A stretch of DNA of 64,000 bases, taken from the NCBI GenBank assembly GCA_050952845.1, contig JBMNLP010000001.1, positions 868,001 through 932,000 on the forward strand, given 5' to 3'. The notes beneath the pieces were generated by a model. It was given only the letters and a program-made list of their open reading frames with translations, searched no databases and was not told where the DNA came from. Both the position numbers and the translations under genes were made by a program. This DNA comes from JAGVSV01 sp050952845. GTDB lineage: Bacteria; Bacillota; Clostridia; Christensenellales; Aristaeellaceae. This document shows, piece after piece, positions 23,795-33,434 of this stretch (its first letter is position 1; each line of letters starts with the position of its first letter).

Positions 23795-24963
23795 ACGTGT
23801 TGCTGTACGAAAAGACGGATGCGTCATGCGAAGCCGCGCTGGTTGAGGATGGCAGCCTGGTGGAGTTTTTTCCTTTCCCGGACAGCGCGCTGCCGGCTGT
23901 GGGCCAGGTATACCTGGGTCGATGCGCCCGCGTGATGAAAAGCCTGCAGGCTGTGTTTGTGCGGCTGGACGGCAAGTATGAAGGCTTTCTGCCGTTTCAG
24001 GAAGCTGCCGGCGCCCAGCCCAAAACCGGGGATGTGCTGATGGTGCAGGTGAAAAAGGCGCCGTCCCGCGGCAAAGCGGCCTATCTTACCTGCGACATCG
24101 CCCTGCCCGGGCGCTATGCGATGCTGCTGCCCCGGGGAAGCGGCGTCCATGTATCCGCCAGAATTGAGGATCAATCCCAGCGGGCGGCTGTGAAAGCGAT
24201 GGGCAGGCAGCTGGCGCCTGACGGCATGGGCCTGGTGATGCGTTCCGCCAGCCTGGAGGCTGACGAAGCGGCTGTCCGGGAGGAAGTATCTGCGCTAACT
24301 GGCTGCTGGCAGGCTCTGGCTTCCAAGGCAAAGCGATCGTCCGCGCCCTGCCTGCTGAGCGAACCGGAACACCCCATCAACGCCCTGCTGCGCGAGCTGG
24401 ATGGTCGGGTTGACAGGGTGCTGACCAACGACAGCAGCCTGCAGGTGGATGGGGACATCCCCTGTGCTTTCAGCGAGCATCCGTTTTTGCTCTACCGGGT
24501 GCGGGAAAGCCTGCACAAGGCGATGCGCCGCAAGGTGTATATGAAAAACGGCGGCACGCTGATCATCGACCCCTGTGAAGCTATGACGGTGATCGACGTC
24601 AACACGGCCAGCCACACCGCAGGCCGCAGCGCGGAGTGCACGGTGATGGACATCAACCGTGAGGCGGTGCGCGAGGCTGCGCGGCTATTGCGCCTGAGGC
24701 GGACGGGCGGCATCGTCGTCATCGACCTCATCGACATGCCTGACGAGGAAAGCAGAAGCATGGTGCTCGACGAGCTGAAGGATGCCTTGAAGCATGACCG
24801 GGTCAAGACGACGGTGCATGGCTTTACGTCGCTGGGGCTGTTGGAAATGACGCGCCGGCGCACCGGTGAAAGCTTAGCTGCCGAGCGGCTGGCGCTGTGC
24901 CCCGCTTGCGGCGGCAGCGGCATTGCGCCGCATGATATGGGAGGGGCAGACGATGCCGGATAG
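23791..24963 (+). CDS. rng: Ribonuclease E/G family endoribonuclease
   Basis: A 390-residue RNase G-type protein that cleaves single-stranded RNA in rRNA maturation and mRNA decay. An S1-like N-terminal part (GQVYLGRCARVMKSLQAVFVRLDGKYEGFLPFQE) is followed by the catalytic domain. The magnesium-binding aspartates are in CEAMTVIDVNTASHT near residue 268 and in GGIVVIDLIDMPDEESR near 308. The zinc-link cysteines appear in LCPACGGSGIAPH near residue 370. The long C-terminal scaffold of enteric RNase E is absent, so it is the G type. It overlaps miaB at its 3' end. Confidence 0.9.
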   Translation: MNVLLYEKTDASCEAALVEDGSLVEFFPFPDSALPAVGQVYLGRCARVMKSLQAVFVRLDGKYEGFLPFQEAAGAQPKTGDVLMVQVKKAPSRGKAAYLTCDIALPGRYAMLLPRGSGVHVSARIEDQSQRAAVKAMGRQLAPDGMGLVMRSASLEADEAAVREEVSALTGCWQALASKAKRSSAPCLLSEPEHPINALLRELDGRVDRVLTNDSSLQVDGDIPCAFSEHPFLLYRVRESLHKAMRRKVYMKNGGTLIIDPCEAMTVIDVNTASHTAGRSAECTVMDINREAVREAARLLRLRRTGGIVVIDLIDMPDEESRSMVLDELKDALKHDRVKTTVHGFTSLGLLEMTRRRTGESLAAERLALCPACGGSGIAPHDMGGADDAG

Positions 24964-26365
24964 GGCGGTGCGGGTTGTATCGCAGGAAGAGATGGCTGCC
25001 CAGCGTGCCTTGATGGACAGCGTCAGCCGGCATCCCAACAAACCTGCGACCTATCATATTGTCACCTTTGGGTGCCAGATGAACGTGCATGACTCGGAAA
25101 AACTCAGCGGCATGCTGTGCGAGATGGGCATCGCGCCTTCGCCAACGCGCGAGGAGGCCGATTTTGTGCTGTTCAACACCTGCTGCATCCGCGACAACGC
25201 CGAGCGCAAGGCGCTGGGGAACATCACCTGGCTGAAGGAGATCAAGCGGGTACGGCCCCACATGCTCATCGGGGTGTGCGGCTGCATGATGCAGCAGCAG
25301 GGCATGGCGGAGAAAATCCTGGCGCAGTATCCCTTTGTCGATATTGCCTTCGGCACAGGCAATTTCTACCGCCTGGGGGAGTTTTTGCTGGAAGCCATCG
25401 ATACCGGCAGCCGCGTGATTCGCGTCAGCGACGACGACAGCACGCTGTTTGAAGACATCCCCATCAGCCGCATGGCAGACCATAAGGCCTATGTCGCCAT
25501 CATGCACGGGTGCAACAACTACTGCACCTACTGCATCGTGCCCTATGTCAGGGGGCGCGAGCGCTCGCGGAAAGCCGATGACATCGTCCGCGAGGTGGCA
25601 TGCCTGCAGCAGAGCGGCGTCAAGGAGATCACCTTGCTGGGGCAGAACGTCAATTCCTTCGGCACTGATACCGGGGACACCACCTTTCCGGAGCTGCTCA
25701 GAAGGCTGGAGGGGACGGGCATCAGCCGTATCCGGTTTATGACTTCACACCCCAAGGATTTATCCGACGCGCTGATCGAGGAAATGGCGCGCAACAAAGC
25801 CATTTGTCCGCACATGCACCTGCCGGTGCAGTCGGGCAGCGACCGGATTTTGCGGGCTATGAACAGGCGGTATACTGCGGAGGACTACTTGCGCAAAGTG
25901 CATCTGCTGCGGCAGGCGCGGCCTGATATTGGGCTGACGACGGACTTTATCGTCGCCTTTCCCGGCGAAACCGAGGCGGACTTTGAGGACACCCTCTCGC
26001 TTGCCCGTTCCGTGCGGTATGACAGCGCGTTTACTTTTATTTTCAGCCCGCGGGCCGGTACGCGCGCGGCGGTGCTGCCCGGCCGCATCGACCCCGATGT
26101 GGCCACCAACCGCATTGAAAGGCTGATCGCAGAGCAGGATGCCATGACCGCCGACATATTGGCCGGCATGAAGGGCATGTGTGCCCATGTTCTGGTGGAT
26201 GGCATGTCCCGGCGGCGCAGCACCCAGCTGACTGGCAAATCCGAACGCAACCTATCGGTTAATTTTACCGGCGATAAAAGTTTGGTAGGTTCCATCGTAC
26301 CTGTTATAATAGAAGGTGCCGGCAGCAACACGCTGCGCGGCAAGATGAAAGGGGATGCAACATGA
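24953..26365 (+). CDS. miaB: tRNA-2-methylthio-N6-isopentenyladenosine synthase MiaB
   Basis: A methylthiotransferase that adds a methylthio group to i6A37 of tRNAs reading UNN codons, acting after MiaA, which is encoded in the same operon. It has 470 residues: an N-terminal MTTase domain with the first cluster cysteines (TFGCQMNVHDSEKL, FNTCCIRDNAERKALGN, GVCGCMMQQ), the radical SAM motif CNNYCTYCIVPYVRGRERSR near residue 185, and a C-terminal TRAM domain (VLVDGMSRRRSTQLTGKSERN). ATG 24953, with GGGAGGGG eight bases upstream, is preferred to the in-frame codon at 24923 inside the RNase G gene. It ends in ATGA with the YlbF-like gene. Confidence 0.93.
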   Translation: MPDRAVRVVSQEEMAAQRALMDSVSRHPNKPATYHIVTFGCQMNVHDSEKLSGMLCEMGIAPSPTREEADFVLFNTCCIRDNAERKALGNITWLKEIKRVRPHMLIGVCGCMMQQQGMAEKILAQYPFVDIAFGTGNFYRLGEFLLEAIDTGSRVIRVSDDDSTLFEDIPISRMADHKAYVAIMHGCNNYCTYCIVPYVRGRERSRKADDIVREVACLQQSGVKEITLLGQNVNSFGTDTGDTTFPELLRRLEGTGISRIRFMTSHPKDLSDALIEEMARNKAICPHMHLPVQSGSDRILRAMNRRYTAEDYLRKVHLLRQARPDIGLTTDFIVAFPGETEADFEDTLSLARSVRYDSAFTFIFSPRAGTRAAVLPGRIDPDVATNRIERLIAEQDAMTADILAGMKGMCAHVLVDGMSRRRSTQLTGKSERNLSVNFTGDKSLVGSIVPVIIEGAGSNTLRGKMKGDAT

Positions 26366-26766
26366 GCGAATGCGTTATCGAAAAAGCCAGGGAGCTGGCT
26401 GATGTCATCGCGCGGAGCGATGAATATACCTCCATGAAGCAGGCGGAGAACGCCGCTGCTGCCGACCTTGACCTGGAAAGCCTGTATAACGATTATCAGG
26501 AGAAAAGGCAGGCTGTGGCAGAGTTGACCAAGGCGGAAACCCCTGATTTTGACGCTGTCAGTGCGCTGACGCGTGAAGTAGACGCCATTGAGAATCAACT
26601 GCGCCGAAATGTGCGCATGCGCGCGCTGAACGATTCGCGCGCTGCTTTTACCGTGATGATGAACGCTGTTAATCGGGAGCTGCAGAAGGTGCTGTCCCCC
26701 GAAAGCGTTAATGACGGGTGCAGCAGCGGCAGCTGTGCCAGCTGCAGGGGCTGCAGCGTCGAATGA
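26362..26766 (+). CDS. YlbF/YmcA-family regulator with cysteine-rich tail
   Basis: A 134-residue helical protein of the YlbF family: IEKARELADVIARSDEYTSMKQAENA, then DYQEKRQAV and the C-terminal RDSRAAFTVMMNAVNRELQKVL-like helix. In Bacillus the YlbF, YmcA and YaaT proteins form a complex that binds Fe-S clusters and directs RNase Y and mRNA maturation. Here the tail reads CSSGSCASCRGC, four cysteines well placed to bind a metal or Fe-S cluster. Position after RNase G and MiaB and before MutS supports an RNA-related role. The partners YmcA and YaaT are not in the window. Confidence 0.8.
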   Translation: MSECVIEKARELADVIARSDEYTSMKQAENAAAADLDLESLYNDYQEKRQAVAELTKAETPDFDAVSALTREVDAIENQLRRNVRMRALNDSRAAFTVMMNAVNRELQKVLSPESVNDGCSSGSCASCRGCSVE

Positions 26767-26778
26767 TGCGAGGGGTTC

Positions 26779-29376
26779 ATGGCTGAGCTGACGCCGATGA
26801 TGCGGCAGTACGTGACCATCAAGGAACAGCATCCTGATGCGATTCTGTTTTTCCGCTTGGGCGATTTTTATGAGATGTTCTTTGACGATGCAGTCACTGC
26901 CAGCAGGGAGCTGGAGCTGACGCTGACCGGGAAAGACTGCGGCTTGCCGGAGCGGGCGCCCATGTGCGGCGTGCCCTATCATGCGGCCGATGCGTACATC
27001 GCGCGCCTGGTGGAGCGTGGCTACAAAGTGGCCATCGGCGAACAAATGGAGGACCCCGCAACTGCGAAGGGCCTGGTGCGCCGCGAGGTGGTGCGCATTG
27101 TGACCCCTGGCACCGTCATCGACCTGAATGCCCTCAACGAGCGCAAGAACAACTTCATCGCCTCGGTGTTTTTGCGGGGCAAGCAAGCCGGCATTGCCTG
27201 GTGCGACGTCACGACCGGCGAATTTTTTGTGCGCGCAGCAGCGGACCAGAACGCCGAGCTGCGCGCCGTGCTGGCCATGGAATTGCCCAGCGAAATCATC
27301 ACCAACGCGCCGGAAGCTGTGAAAGGCATCGTCGATACGTTTATCCAGGCATACCCGGCGTCCGCCTACGGTATCCGGGAGGCGCGCAAAACGCTGACGA
27401 AGCATTTTCAGGTAGCCGACATCGCTGCCCTGGGTTTAGACGCGTCTCGGACGGCTGCTGCTTCGGCGGCAGGCGCTCTGATTCGCTACCTGGGCGAAAC
27501 CCAAAAGACAGCCTTGCAGCATATCAACACGCTGCGCGTGATGGCAGCAGATGAAACCATGCCGTTGGACGCGGCGACCAGGCGTAACCTGGAGCTGACC
27601 GAAAGCCTGCGCAGCCGCAGCGCGTACGGCTCGCTGCTGTGGCTGCTGGATAGAACGCTGACGCCCATGGGTGGGCGGATGCTGCGTTCCTGGGTGGAGC
27701 AGCCCCTGATCAAACGCGACATGATCCAGGAGCGCCTGGACGCCGTTACGTGCCTGTATGACCAGCCTGTGCTGATGGAGGAGCTGTCGGTTTGCCTGAG
27801 GCAAGTGTACGATATGGAGCGGCTGCTGTCCCGGGTGTCCTATCGCACGCTGAATGCCCGCGACTGCCTGTCGCTGAACCGTTCGCTGGCTCAGGCGCCG
27901 CAGGTGCTGGGCTTGCTGGCTGCATTGCAGGACAGGGGGCTGCGCAGGGTTGCCGCCATGATCGACCCCTTGCCCGAACTGGCCGGTTTGCTGGAAGCTG
28001 CCATCGACCCGGATGCGCCCGCCACCGTCACCGAAGGCGGCATGATCAGGCAGGGGTTCAGCGAAGAGCTGGATGCATGGCGCCGTGCCGCGCGCGAGGG
28101 CAAGCAGTGGCTGCTGGACCTGGAAACCCGCGAGCGGGAAGCCACCGGCATCAAAAACCTGCGCGTCCAGTATAACCGCGTGTTCGGCTACCATATCGAA
28201 GTGACCAAATCCTATTACCACCTGGTGCCGGAGCATTACCAGCGCCGGCAAACCCTGGCGTCTTCCGAGCGCTATACCACAGAGGAACTCAAGGAGATCG
28301 AACAGAAAGTCGTTGGTGCCGAGGGCGAAGCCATCAGGCTGGAGAGCGAGCTGTTCGACGGTATCCGTGAGCAGCTGCTGCAGCTTTTACCTGCTCTGCA
28401 GGAGACGGCGCGGGGGTTCAAGACGCTGGATGTGCTGCTGTCGCTGGCGCGCGTTGCTCGGGAAAATGCCTATGTTTGCCCCACATTGAACGATGCGGGA
28501 TCGCTTGATATTCGCGAAGGACGCCACCCCGTCGTGGAAAAAACGCTGGGCGAGGGCAGCTTTGTACCCAACGATACCGTCATGAATGCCGATGACAAGC
28601 GCATGCTGATTGTGACGGGCCCCAACATGGCAGGCAAAAGCACCTACCTCAGGCAAACCGCGCTGATCGTGCTGATGGCGCACATCGGCAGCTTTGTGCC
28701 GGCGCAGTCGGCGGATATCCCCTTGACCGACAACATCTATACCCGCATCGGCGCTTCTGACGACTTAGCTGGCGGGCAGAGTACCTTCATGGTGGAGATG
28801 ACCGAGCTGGCGTATATCCTGCGCAGCGCCACCGCCCGCTCGCTGGTTATCCTGGACGAGATAGGCCGGGGCACCAGCACGTTTGACGGGCTGTCCATTG
28901 CCTGGGCTGTGGTGGAGTTTTTAACCGACAAGCAGCATTCCGGTGCCAAGACGCTGTTCGCCACGCACTACCACGAGCTGTCGGAGCTGGAAGGCGTGCT
29001 GGAAGGCGTGGAGAATTTCTGCGTCGCTGTCAAGGAGATGGGGGAGGAAGTCGTCTTCCTCAGGAAGATCGTGCCGGGCGGCGCCGACAAAAGCTTTGGC
29101 GTGTATGTCGCCAGGCTGGCCGGCGTGCCCAAAACCGTCATCGGCAGGGCGCGCGAGATCCAGGCGCGCCTGGAAGCCAGCGATATCAGCCAGAACACCA
29201 TTGGCAAAAACATCCTGGAGAAAACCGGCAAGCGGAAGAACCAGCAGGTGGACCTGTTTCATTACGGCGCCGCTGAGCTGGCGCAGGAGCTTGCCAACTT
29301 AGATGTGTTGTCCATGAGCCCCATGGATGCCTTGAACGCGCTGTTCCTGTTGCGGGAGAAGGCGCGCAAGCTGTGA
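26779..29376 (+). CDS. mutS: DNA mismatch repair protein MutS
   Basis: Recognises mismatches and small loops and recruits MutL. It has 865 residues with all domains. The N-terminal mismatch-binding domain has GDFYEMFFDDA, containing the F-x-E wedge. The clamp/lever region is in the middle (GIKNLRVQYNRVFGYHIEVTKSY near residue 455). The C-terminal ATPase has Walker A GPNMAGKSTYLRQTAL near 615, and the Walker B region LVILDEIGRGTSTFDGLSIAWAV with the ATHYHEL segment near 695-740. The start ATG lies 12 bases after the ylbF-like stop, with GAGGGG upstream. Eleven bases separate it from mutL. Confidence 0.96.
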   Translation: MAELTPMMRQYVTIKEQHPDAILFFRLGDFYEMFFDDAVTASRELELTLTGKDCGLPERAPMCGVPYHAADAYIARLVERGYKVAIGEQMEDPATAKGLVRREVVRIVTPGTVIDLNALNERKNNFIASVFLRGKQAGIAWCDVTTGEFFVRAAADQNAELRAVLAMELPSEIITNAPEAVKGIVDTFIQAYPASAYGIREARKTLTKHFQVADIAALGLDASRTAAASAAGALIRYLGETQKTALQHINTLRVMAADETMPLDAATRRNLELTESLRSRSAYGSLLWLLDRTLTPMGGRMLRSWVEQPLIKRDMIQERLDAVTCLYDQPVLMEELSVCLRQVYDMERLLSRVSYRTLNARDCLSLNRSLAQAPQVLGLLAALQDRGLRRVAAMIDPLPELAGLLEAAIDPDAPATVTEGGMIRQGFSEELDAWRRAAREGKQWLLDLETREREATGIKNLRVQYNRVFGYHIEVTKSYYHLVPEHYQRRQTLASSERYTTEELKEIEQKVVGAEGEAIRLESELFDGIREQLLQLLPALQETARGFKTLDVLLSLARVARENAYVCPTLNDAGSLDIREGRHPVVEKTLGEGSFVPNDTVMNADDKRMLIVTGPNMAGKSTYLRQTALIVLMAHIGSFVPAQSADIPLTDNIYTRIGASDDLAGGQSTFMVEMTELAYILRSATARSLVILDEIGRGTSTFDGLSIAWAVVEFLTDKQHSGAKTLFATHYHELSELEGVLEGVENFCVAVKEMGEEVVFLRKIVPGGADKSFGVYVARLAGVPKTVIGRAREIQARLEASDISQNTIGKNILEKTGKRKNQQVDLFHYGAAELAQELANLDVLSMSPMDALNALFLLREKARKL

Positions 29377-29386
29377 GGGAAAGACA

Positions 29387-31195
29387 ATGACAGGCGCGAA
29401 GATACGGCGGTTGCCGCCCGATGTTGTTGGCCAGATCGCCGCCGGCGAGGTGGTGGAACGCCCTGCAGCTGCCATCAAGGAGCTGGTTGAAAACAGCATG
29501 GATGCCGGTGCAACGGCGATTACCGTGGATATCCGGGACGGCGGGTTAACGTCCATGCGGGTGACGGACAACGGCGGCGGGATCGCGCCGGAGGACCTGC
29601 GCATGGCGTTTGAGCGGCATGCCACCAGCAAGATCAGCACGGCGGAGGATCTGTTCAGATTGGGCACGCTGGGCTTCCGCGGCGAAGCGCTGGCGTCCAT
29701 CGCGGCGGTATCCAGGGTGACGCTGATCAGCCGGCAGCGCGGCAGCGATACCGGCATGCAGGCAGTGAACGAGGGCGGCCTTATGCAGCCTGTCCGGGAG
29801 GCGGCAAGTGCCGAGGGCACCCAGGTAACGGTGAAGGATTTGTTCTATAACGCGCCGGTGCGGCGCAAATTTTTGCGCAAGCCCACGGGCGAAGCAGCGC
29901 TGGTAACAGAGCTGATGATGCGGCTGATTCTCTCCCATCCCGAGGTATCGTTCCGCTATGTCAGCGACGGCAAGCAGGTGTATTTCAGCCCGGGCGACGG
30001 CCGACAGGACACCGCTGTGATGAGCGTTTACGGCTTAACCACGCTGCGGCAGCTGACCCGGGTGGACGGGCACCAGGGCGGTCTGCTGCTGTCTGGTTTT
30101 GTGGGCGTGGGGGACGCGTCGCGGGGCAACCGGTCCAATCAATCGTTTTTTATCAATGGGCGCGCCATGCGCAGCCCCTTGCTGTCCCAGGCGGTGGAAG
30201 AAGCCTGCCGCCAGCGCGTGATGATCGGGCGCTTTCCGGTGTGCATCCTGTACCTTGAGATGCCGTACGACAAGGTCGATGTCAACGTACATCCCAACAA
30301 ATGGGAGGTGCGCTTTGCTGATGAACAGCTCGTGTCGGACGCCGTGCGCGATATCGTGTTTGATGCACTGAACCTGGGCGCTGCCGAAGCGATGCCGCCT
30401 CCCGTATTTCCTGAGAAACCGGCTGCCCCCGGCATGCCGGCAGACATCACCAGGTTGGCGCCCAGCGCCGATGCGCCGCCTGCACCTTCGGTATCGCCTC
30501 CTGCCCCCATGCGCGCCATGTCGCCGCAGCGGGAAGAGCCGATGATTGCGCCGGAGGTGTCCGTACCCGCAGCCGAGCCGCAGCAGGTATCGGCTGCAGC
30601 ATATGTGCCCGAATTAGCCCGCGTGCCGGTGCGCATGATCGGCGAGGCGTTCAGAACGTTCATCCTGTTTGAGTCGGGCGATACGCTGATCCTGTGTGAT
30701 CAGCACGCGCTGCACGAACGCCTGCTGTTTGACCGGATGCTGGCTGCCTATGAAAGCGGCGGCGCTGCGCAGATGCTGCTGACGCCGCGGGCTGTCACCT
30801 TGTCGTACAGGGAGTACGGCACGTTTTTGGAGCATCAGGCGCTGCTGGCGGATGCCGGTTTTGACGCGGAGGACTTTGGCGAGCAGACCATTCGCCTGCA
30901 TTCCGTACCGCTTTCTATGGGGGAGCCGCAGGCGGAAAGCGCTTTCCGTGATGCGCTGGACGACCTGGCAACCACAGGCGCGTTGTCGGACCGGCAGCAT
31001 GTGGAGCGCATTCTGATGTCCGCCTGCCGGCAGGCGGTCAGAAGCGGGGAAAAGCTGCCTGACGCCGCGCTGACAGCGCTTGTTGTCGATATGCTGGAAG
31101 GCAATGTCACCCCAACCTGTCCGCACGGCCGGCCGCTGATGCTGTCGCTGACCAGGGCGGAGCTGGATAAGCGGTTCAGGCGGATCCAACCATGA
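29387..31195 (+). CDS. mutL: DNA mismatch repair protein MutL (endonuclease type)
   Basis: A 602-residue GHKL ATPase acting after MutS. N-terminal motifs: ELVENSMDAGATAITVDIRDGG, MRVTDNGGGI and LGFRGEALASIAAV. A Pro/Ala-rich linker spans about residues 340-405. The C-terminal dimerisation/endonuclease domain carries DQHALHERLLFDRML near 440. This matches the DQHA-x2-E-x4-E metal motif except that the last E is D. It also has the ACRQAVRSGEKL and CPHGRP motifs. These indicate a nicking MutL, as in bacteria without MutH. It overlaps miaA by 4 bases. Confidence 0.95.
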   Translation: MTGAKIRRLPPDVVGQIAAGEVVERPAAAIKELVENSMDAGATAITVDIRDGGLTSMRVTDNGGGIAPEDLRMAFERHATSKISTAEDLFRLGTLGFRGEALASIAAVSRVTLISRQRGSDTGMQAVNEGGLMQPVREAASAEGTQVTVKDLFYNAPVRRKFLRKPTGEAALVTELMMRLILSHPEVSFRYVSDGKQVYFSPGDGRQDTAVMSVYGLTTLRQLTRVDGHQGGLLLSGFVGVGDASRGNRSNQSFFINGRAMRSPLLSQAVEEACRQRVMIGRFPVCILYLEMPYDKVDVNVHPNKWEVRFADEQLVSDAVRDIVFDALNLGAAEAMPPPVFPEKPAAPGMPADITRLAPSADAPPAPSVSPPAPMRAMSPQREEPMIAPEVSVPAAEPQQVSAAAYVPELARVPVRMIGEAFRTFILFESGDTLILCDQHALHERLLFDRMLAAYESGGAAQMLLTPRAVTLSYREYGTFLEHQALLADAGFDAEDFGEQTIRLHSVPLSMGEPQAESAFRDALDDLATTGALSDRQHVERILMSACRQAVRSGEKLPDAALTALVVDMLEGNVTPTCPHGRPLMLSLTRAELDKRFRRIQP

Positions 31196-32139
31196 CGGCA
31201 GGCGCCGGGAAGCCGCTGGTTATCGGGGTAGTGGGACCGACGGCAAGCGGGAAGACGGGCATTTCGCTGGCGCTGGCAGACCGGCTGCCTGTTGAGATCG
31301 TCTGCATGGATTCGATGCAGATATACCGCGGCATGGACATCGGCACCGCCAAGCCCACCCGCGCTGAACAGGCTGCCGTACCCCACCACATGCTGGATAT
31401 TGCCGACCCGAAGGACAGCTACTCCGTGGCGGAATATGCCCGGGCTGCCGATGCCTGCATTGAAGATATCGTGACCCGAGGTCGCGTGCCCGTGTTGACG
31501 GGTGGCACCGGTTTGTATCTCAAGGCGCTCAGGTATCCCATGACGCTGGGCAATACCCCGGCTGAACCTGCCATACGCGCCGAGTACCAGGCGTTCCTGT
31601 CGGAAAAAGGCACTAAGGCGCTGCATGATTTGCTGGCTGCGCGCGATCCGGCATCGGCTGCAAGGCTGCATCCCAACGACACCCGGCGCGTCATCCGCGC
31701 GCTGGAAGTATATGACATCACCGGCTTGCCTTTTTCTGCCCAGGCTTTGCCGGCAAAGCAGGAAGAACGGTATAACCTGCGCCTCTTCGCGCCGTCTTGG
31801 CCGCGGGAGGCGCTTTACAGCCGCATCGACAGCCGGGTGGACGGCATGGTGCGGGGTGGGCTGTTTGACGAGGTACAGAGCCTTTTGCATGCCGGCGTGC
31901 CGGACAGCGCGCAGAGCATGCAGGGGCTGGGCTATCAGGAAGCCATCCCCTACCTGATGGGCCGGGCGGACAGGGAAGGCACCATCAGCCTCATCAAGCG
32001 GCGGACGAGGAACTATGCCAAGCGTCAGCTGACATGGTTCCGCAAGGAACAGGGCTTAACCTTACTGGACGCCGGCGGATCAGATGCTGCGCAGCTTGCG
32101 GGGCGGATCATACAAACCATGGAGGATGGACATGCCTGA
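31192..32139 (+). CDS. miaA: tRNA dimethylallyltransferase MiaA
   Basis: Transfers the dimethylallyl group to A37 of tRNAs, making the substrate for MiaB from the same operon. It has 315 residues: P-loop GPTASGKTGISLALADRLP near residue 15, catalytic region MDSMQIYRGMDIGTAKPTRAEQ near 40, LTGGTGLYLKALRY near 100, and the tRNA-binding C-terminal RRTRNYAKRQLTWFRKE near 280. The ATG overlaps the mutL stop. The end overlaps the start of the next gene by 8 bases. Confidence 0.95.
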   Translation: MTAGAGKPLVIGVVGPTASGKTGISLALADRLPVEIVCMDSMQIYRGMDIGTAKPTRAEQAAVPHHMLDIADPKDSYSVAEYARAADACIEDIVTRGRVPVLTGGTGLYLKALRYPMTLGNTPAEPAIRAEYQAFLSEKGTKALHDLLAARDPASAARLHPNDTRRVIRALEVYDITGLPFSAQALPAKQEERYNLRLFAPSWPREALYSRIDSRVDGMVRGGLFDEVQSLLHAGVPDSAQSMQGLGYQEAIPYLMGRADREGTISLIKRRTRNYAKRQLTWFRKEQGLTLLDAGGSDAAQLAGRIIQTMEDGHA

Positions 32140-33379
32140 AACAACGGCTGTGCTGCTGGAACGCGCGGAAGAGGATTGCCGCGCGGTGTTTGCCACCATC
32201 AATGCACGGGAATGCCGGTGGACCAACCGCGTGCTGCATACCTTCCAGGAACACCGCGTGGCGCCGCGGCACTTCGCGGGCTCGACGGGTTATGGCTATG
32301 CAGACACGGGGCGGGATACGCTGGAAAGCATCGTGGCATCGCTGTTTCGCGCCGAGGCGGCGATTGTGCGGCCGCAGCTGACAAGCGGCACCCATACGCT
32401 GTCCATGTGCCTTTTTGGTTTGCTGCAGCCGGGGGATCACCTGCTATCCGCCTTTGGCAAACCCTATGATACGCTGGATGGCGTCATCGGCATGAACGGC
32501 GAAGCAGGCTCGCTGCGGGAAATGGGCGTGGGGTATGGCTGCGTGATGCCGCTGGCGTCAGGGGCAATCGATGTTCAGGGCGTATTGGCGGCGATCAGGC
32601 CTGAAACCAGGGTGATCCTTGTGCAGCGAAGCCGCGGCTATGCCTGGCGGCGCACGCTGTCCCCCCTGGATATGCAGCCGCTGTTTGAAGCGGTCAAGGC
32701 AGTGAGGCCGGATATTTTCCTTTTTGTGGACAACTGCTACGGCGCGTTTGTGGCTGACGATGAGCCCACTTTTTATGGCGCTGACGCCGCGGCGGGTAGC
32801 CTCATCAAAAACTTAGGGGGCGGGCTGGCGCCGACCGGCGGCTATGTGGCTGGCACCGAGCGCGCCCTTCACCGCATTGAAAGCCGGCTGACCGCGCCCG
32901 GTACCGGGCGGGAAACCGGCAGCTACGAGCCGGGTTACCGGCTGTTTTACCAGGGGCTGTTCATGGCGCCGCACACCGTGGCGCAGGCGCTGAAAACCGC
33001 TGTGCTGGCTGCTCGCGCTTTTGAACTGCTGGGCTTCGCGGTGTCGCCGCGGTATGACGAGGCGCGGTCGGATATCATCCAGGCCATCCGGATGGATGCC
33101 CCCGAACGGCTTGTTGCCTTCTGCCGGGGCATCCAGGCGGCGTCGCCTGTGGACAGCTTTGCGGCGCCCGAACCCTGGGACATGCCCGGCTATGACGATC
33201 AGGTCATCATGGCGGCGGGCGCTTTTGTGTCGGGCAGCTCGCTGGAACTGTCCGCCGATGCGCCCATGCGCGCGCCGTATATTGTCTACCTGCAGGGCGC
33301 GCTGACCTATGCCCACGGCAGGACAGCGCTGCTTAGTACGCTGGCTGCCATGCGGAAGGAAGGCTTGCTGTCCGGTTAG
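32132..33379 (+). CDS. Methionine gamma-lyase-family PLP enzyme (aluminium-resistance protein family)
   Basis: A 415-residue fold-type I PLP-dependent protein of the Met_gamma_lyase/YnbB family that usually follows miaA or hfq in Bacillota. Signatures: RVAPRHFAGSTGYGYADTGRDTLE near residue 38, RPQLTSGTHTLSMCLFGLLQPGD, DIFLFVDNCYGAFV near 203, and LIKNLGGGLAPTGGYVAG near 230 with the PLP-binding lysine. Some members were first described for aluminium resistance; the physiological reaction is not settled. The ATG at 32132 follows GGAGG at 32121. It is the last gene of the operon, and its stop codon lies inside a perfect inverted repeat. Confidence 0.87.
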   Translation: MPETTAVLLERAEEDCRAVFATINARECRWTNRVLHTFQEHRVAPRHFAGSTGYGYADTGRDTLESIVASLFRAEAAIVRPQLTSGTHTLSMCLFGLLQPGDHLLSAFGKPYDTLDGVIGMNGEAGSLREMGVGYGCVMPLASGAIDVQGVLAAIRPETRVILVQRSRGYAWRRTLSPLDMQPLFEAVKAVRPDIFLFVDNCYGAFVADDEPTFYGADAAAGSLIKNLGGGLAPTGGYVAGTERALHRIESRLTAPGTGRETGSYEPGYRLFYQGLFMAPHTVAQALKTAVLAARAFELLGFAVSPRYDEARSDIIQAIRMDAPERLVAFCRGIQAASPVDSFAAPEPWDMPGYDDQVIMAAGAFVSGSSLELSADAPMRAPYIVYLQGALTYAHGRTALLSTLAAMRKEGLLSG

Positions 33380-33414
33380 AGCAAATTACGCTATGATAAG
33401 TAAATTTGCTCTAA
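33376..33414. terminator. Convergent terminator-like inverted repeat
   Basis: TTAGAGCAAATT and AATTTGCTCTAA form a perfect 12-bp stem with a 15-base loop between two convergent genes. The stop codon of the PLP-enzyme gene is part of the stem. There is no long T-run after it, so intrinsic termination may be weak on either strand. Confidence 0.55.
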
Positions 33415-33434
33415 ATGGTCTGCGCGGCTTGCTG

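Noticed and set aside
25885..27405. 506-codon minus-strand frame across miaB, the ylbF-like gene and mutS
   Set aside because: It lies antisense to three well-recognised genes, has no domain, and arises from codon bias in GC-rich DNA.
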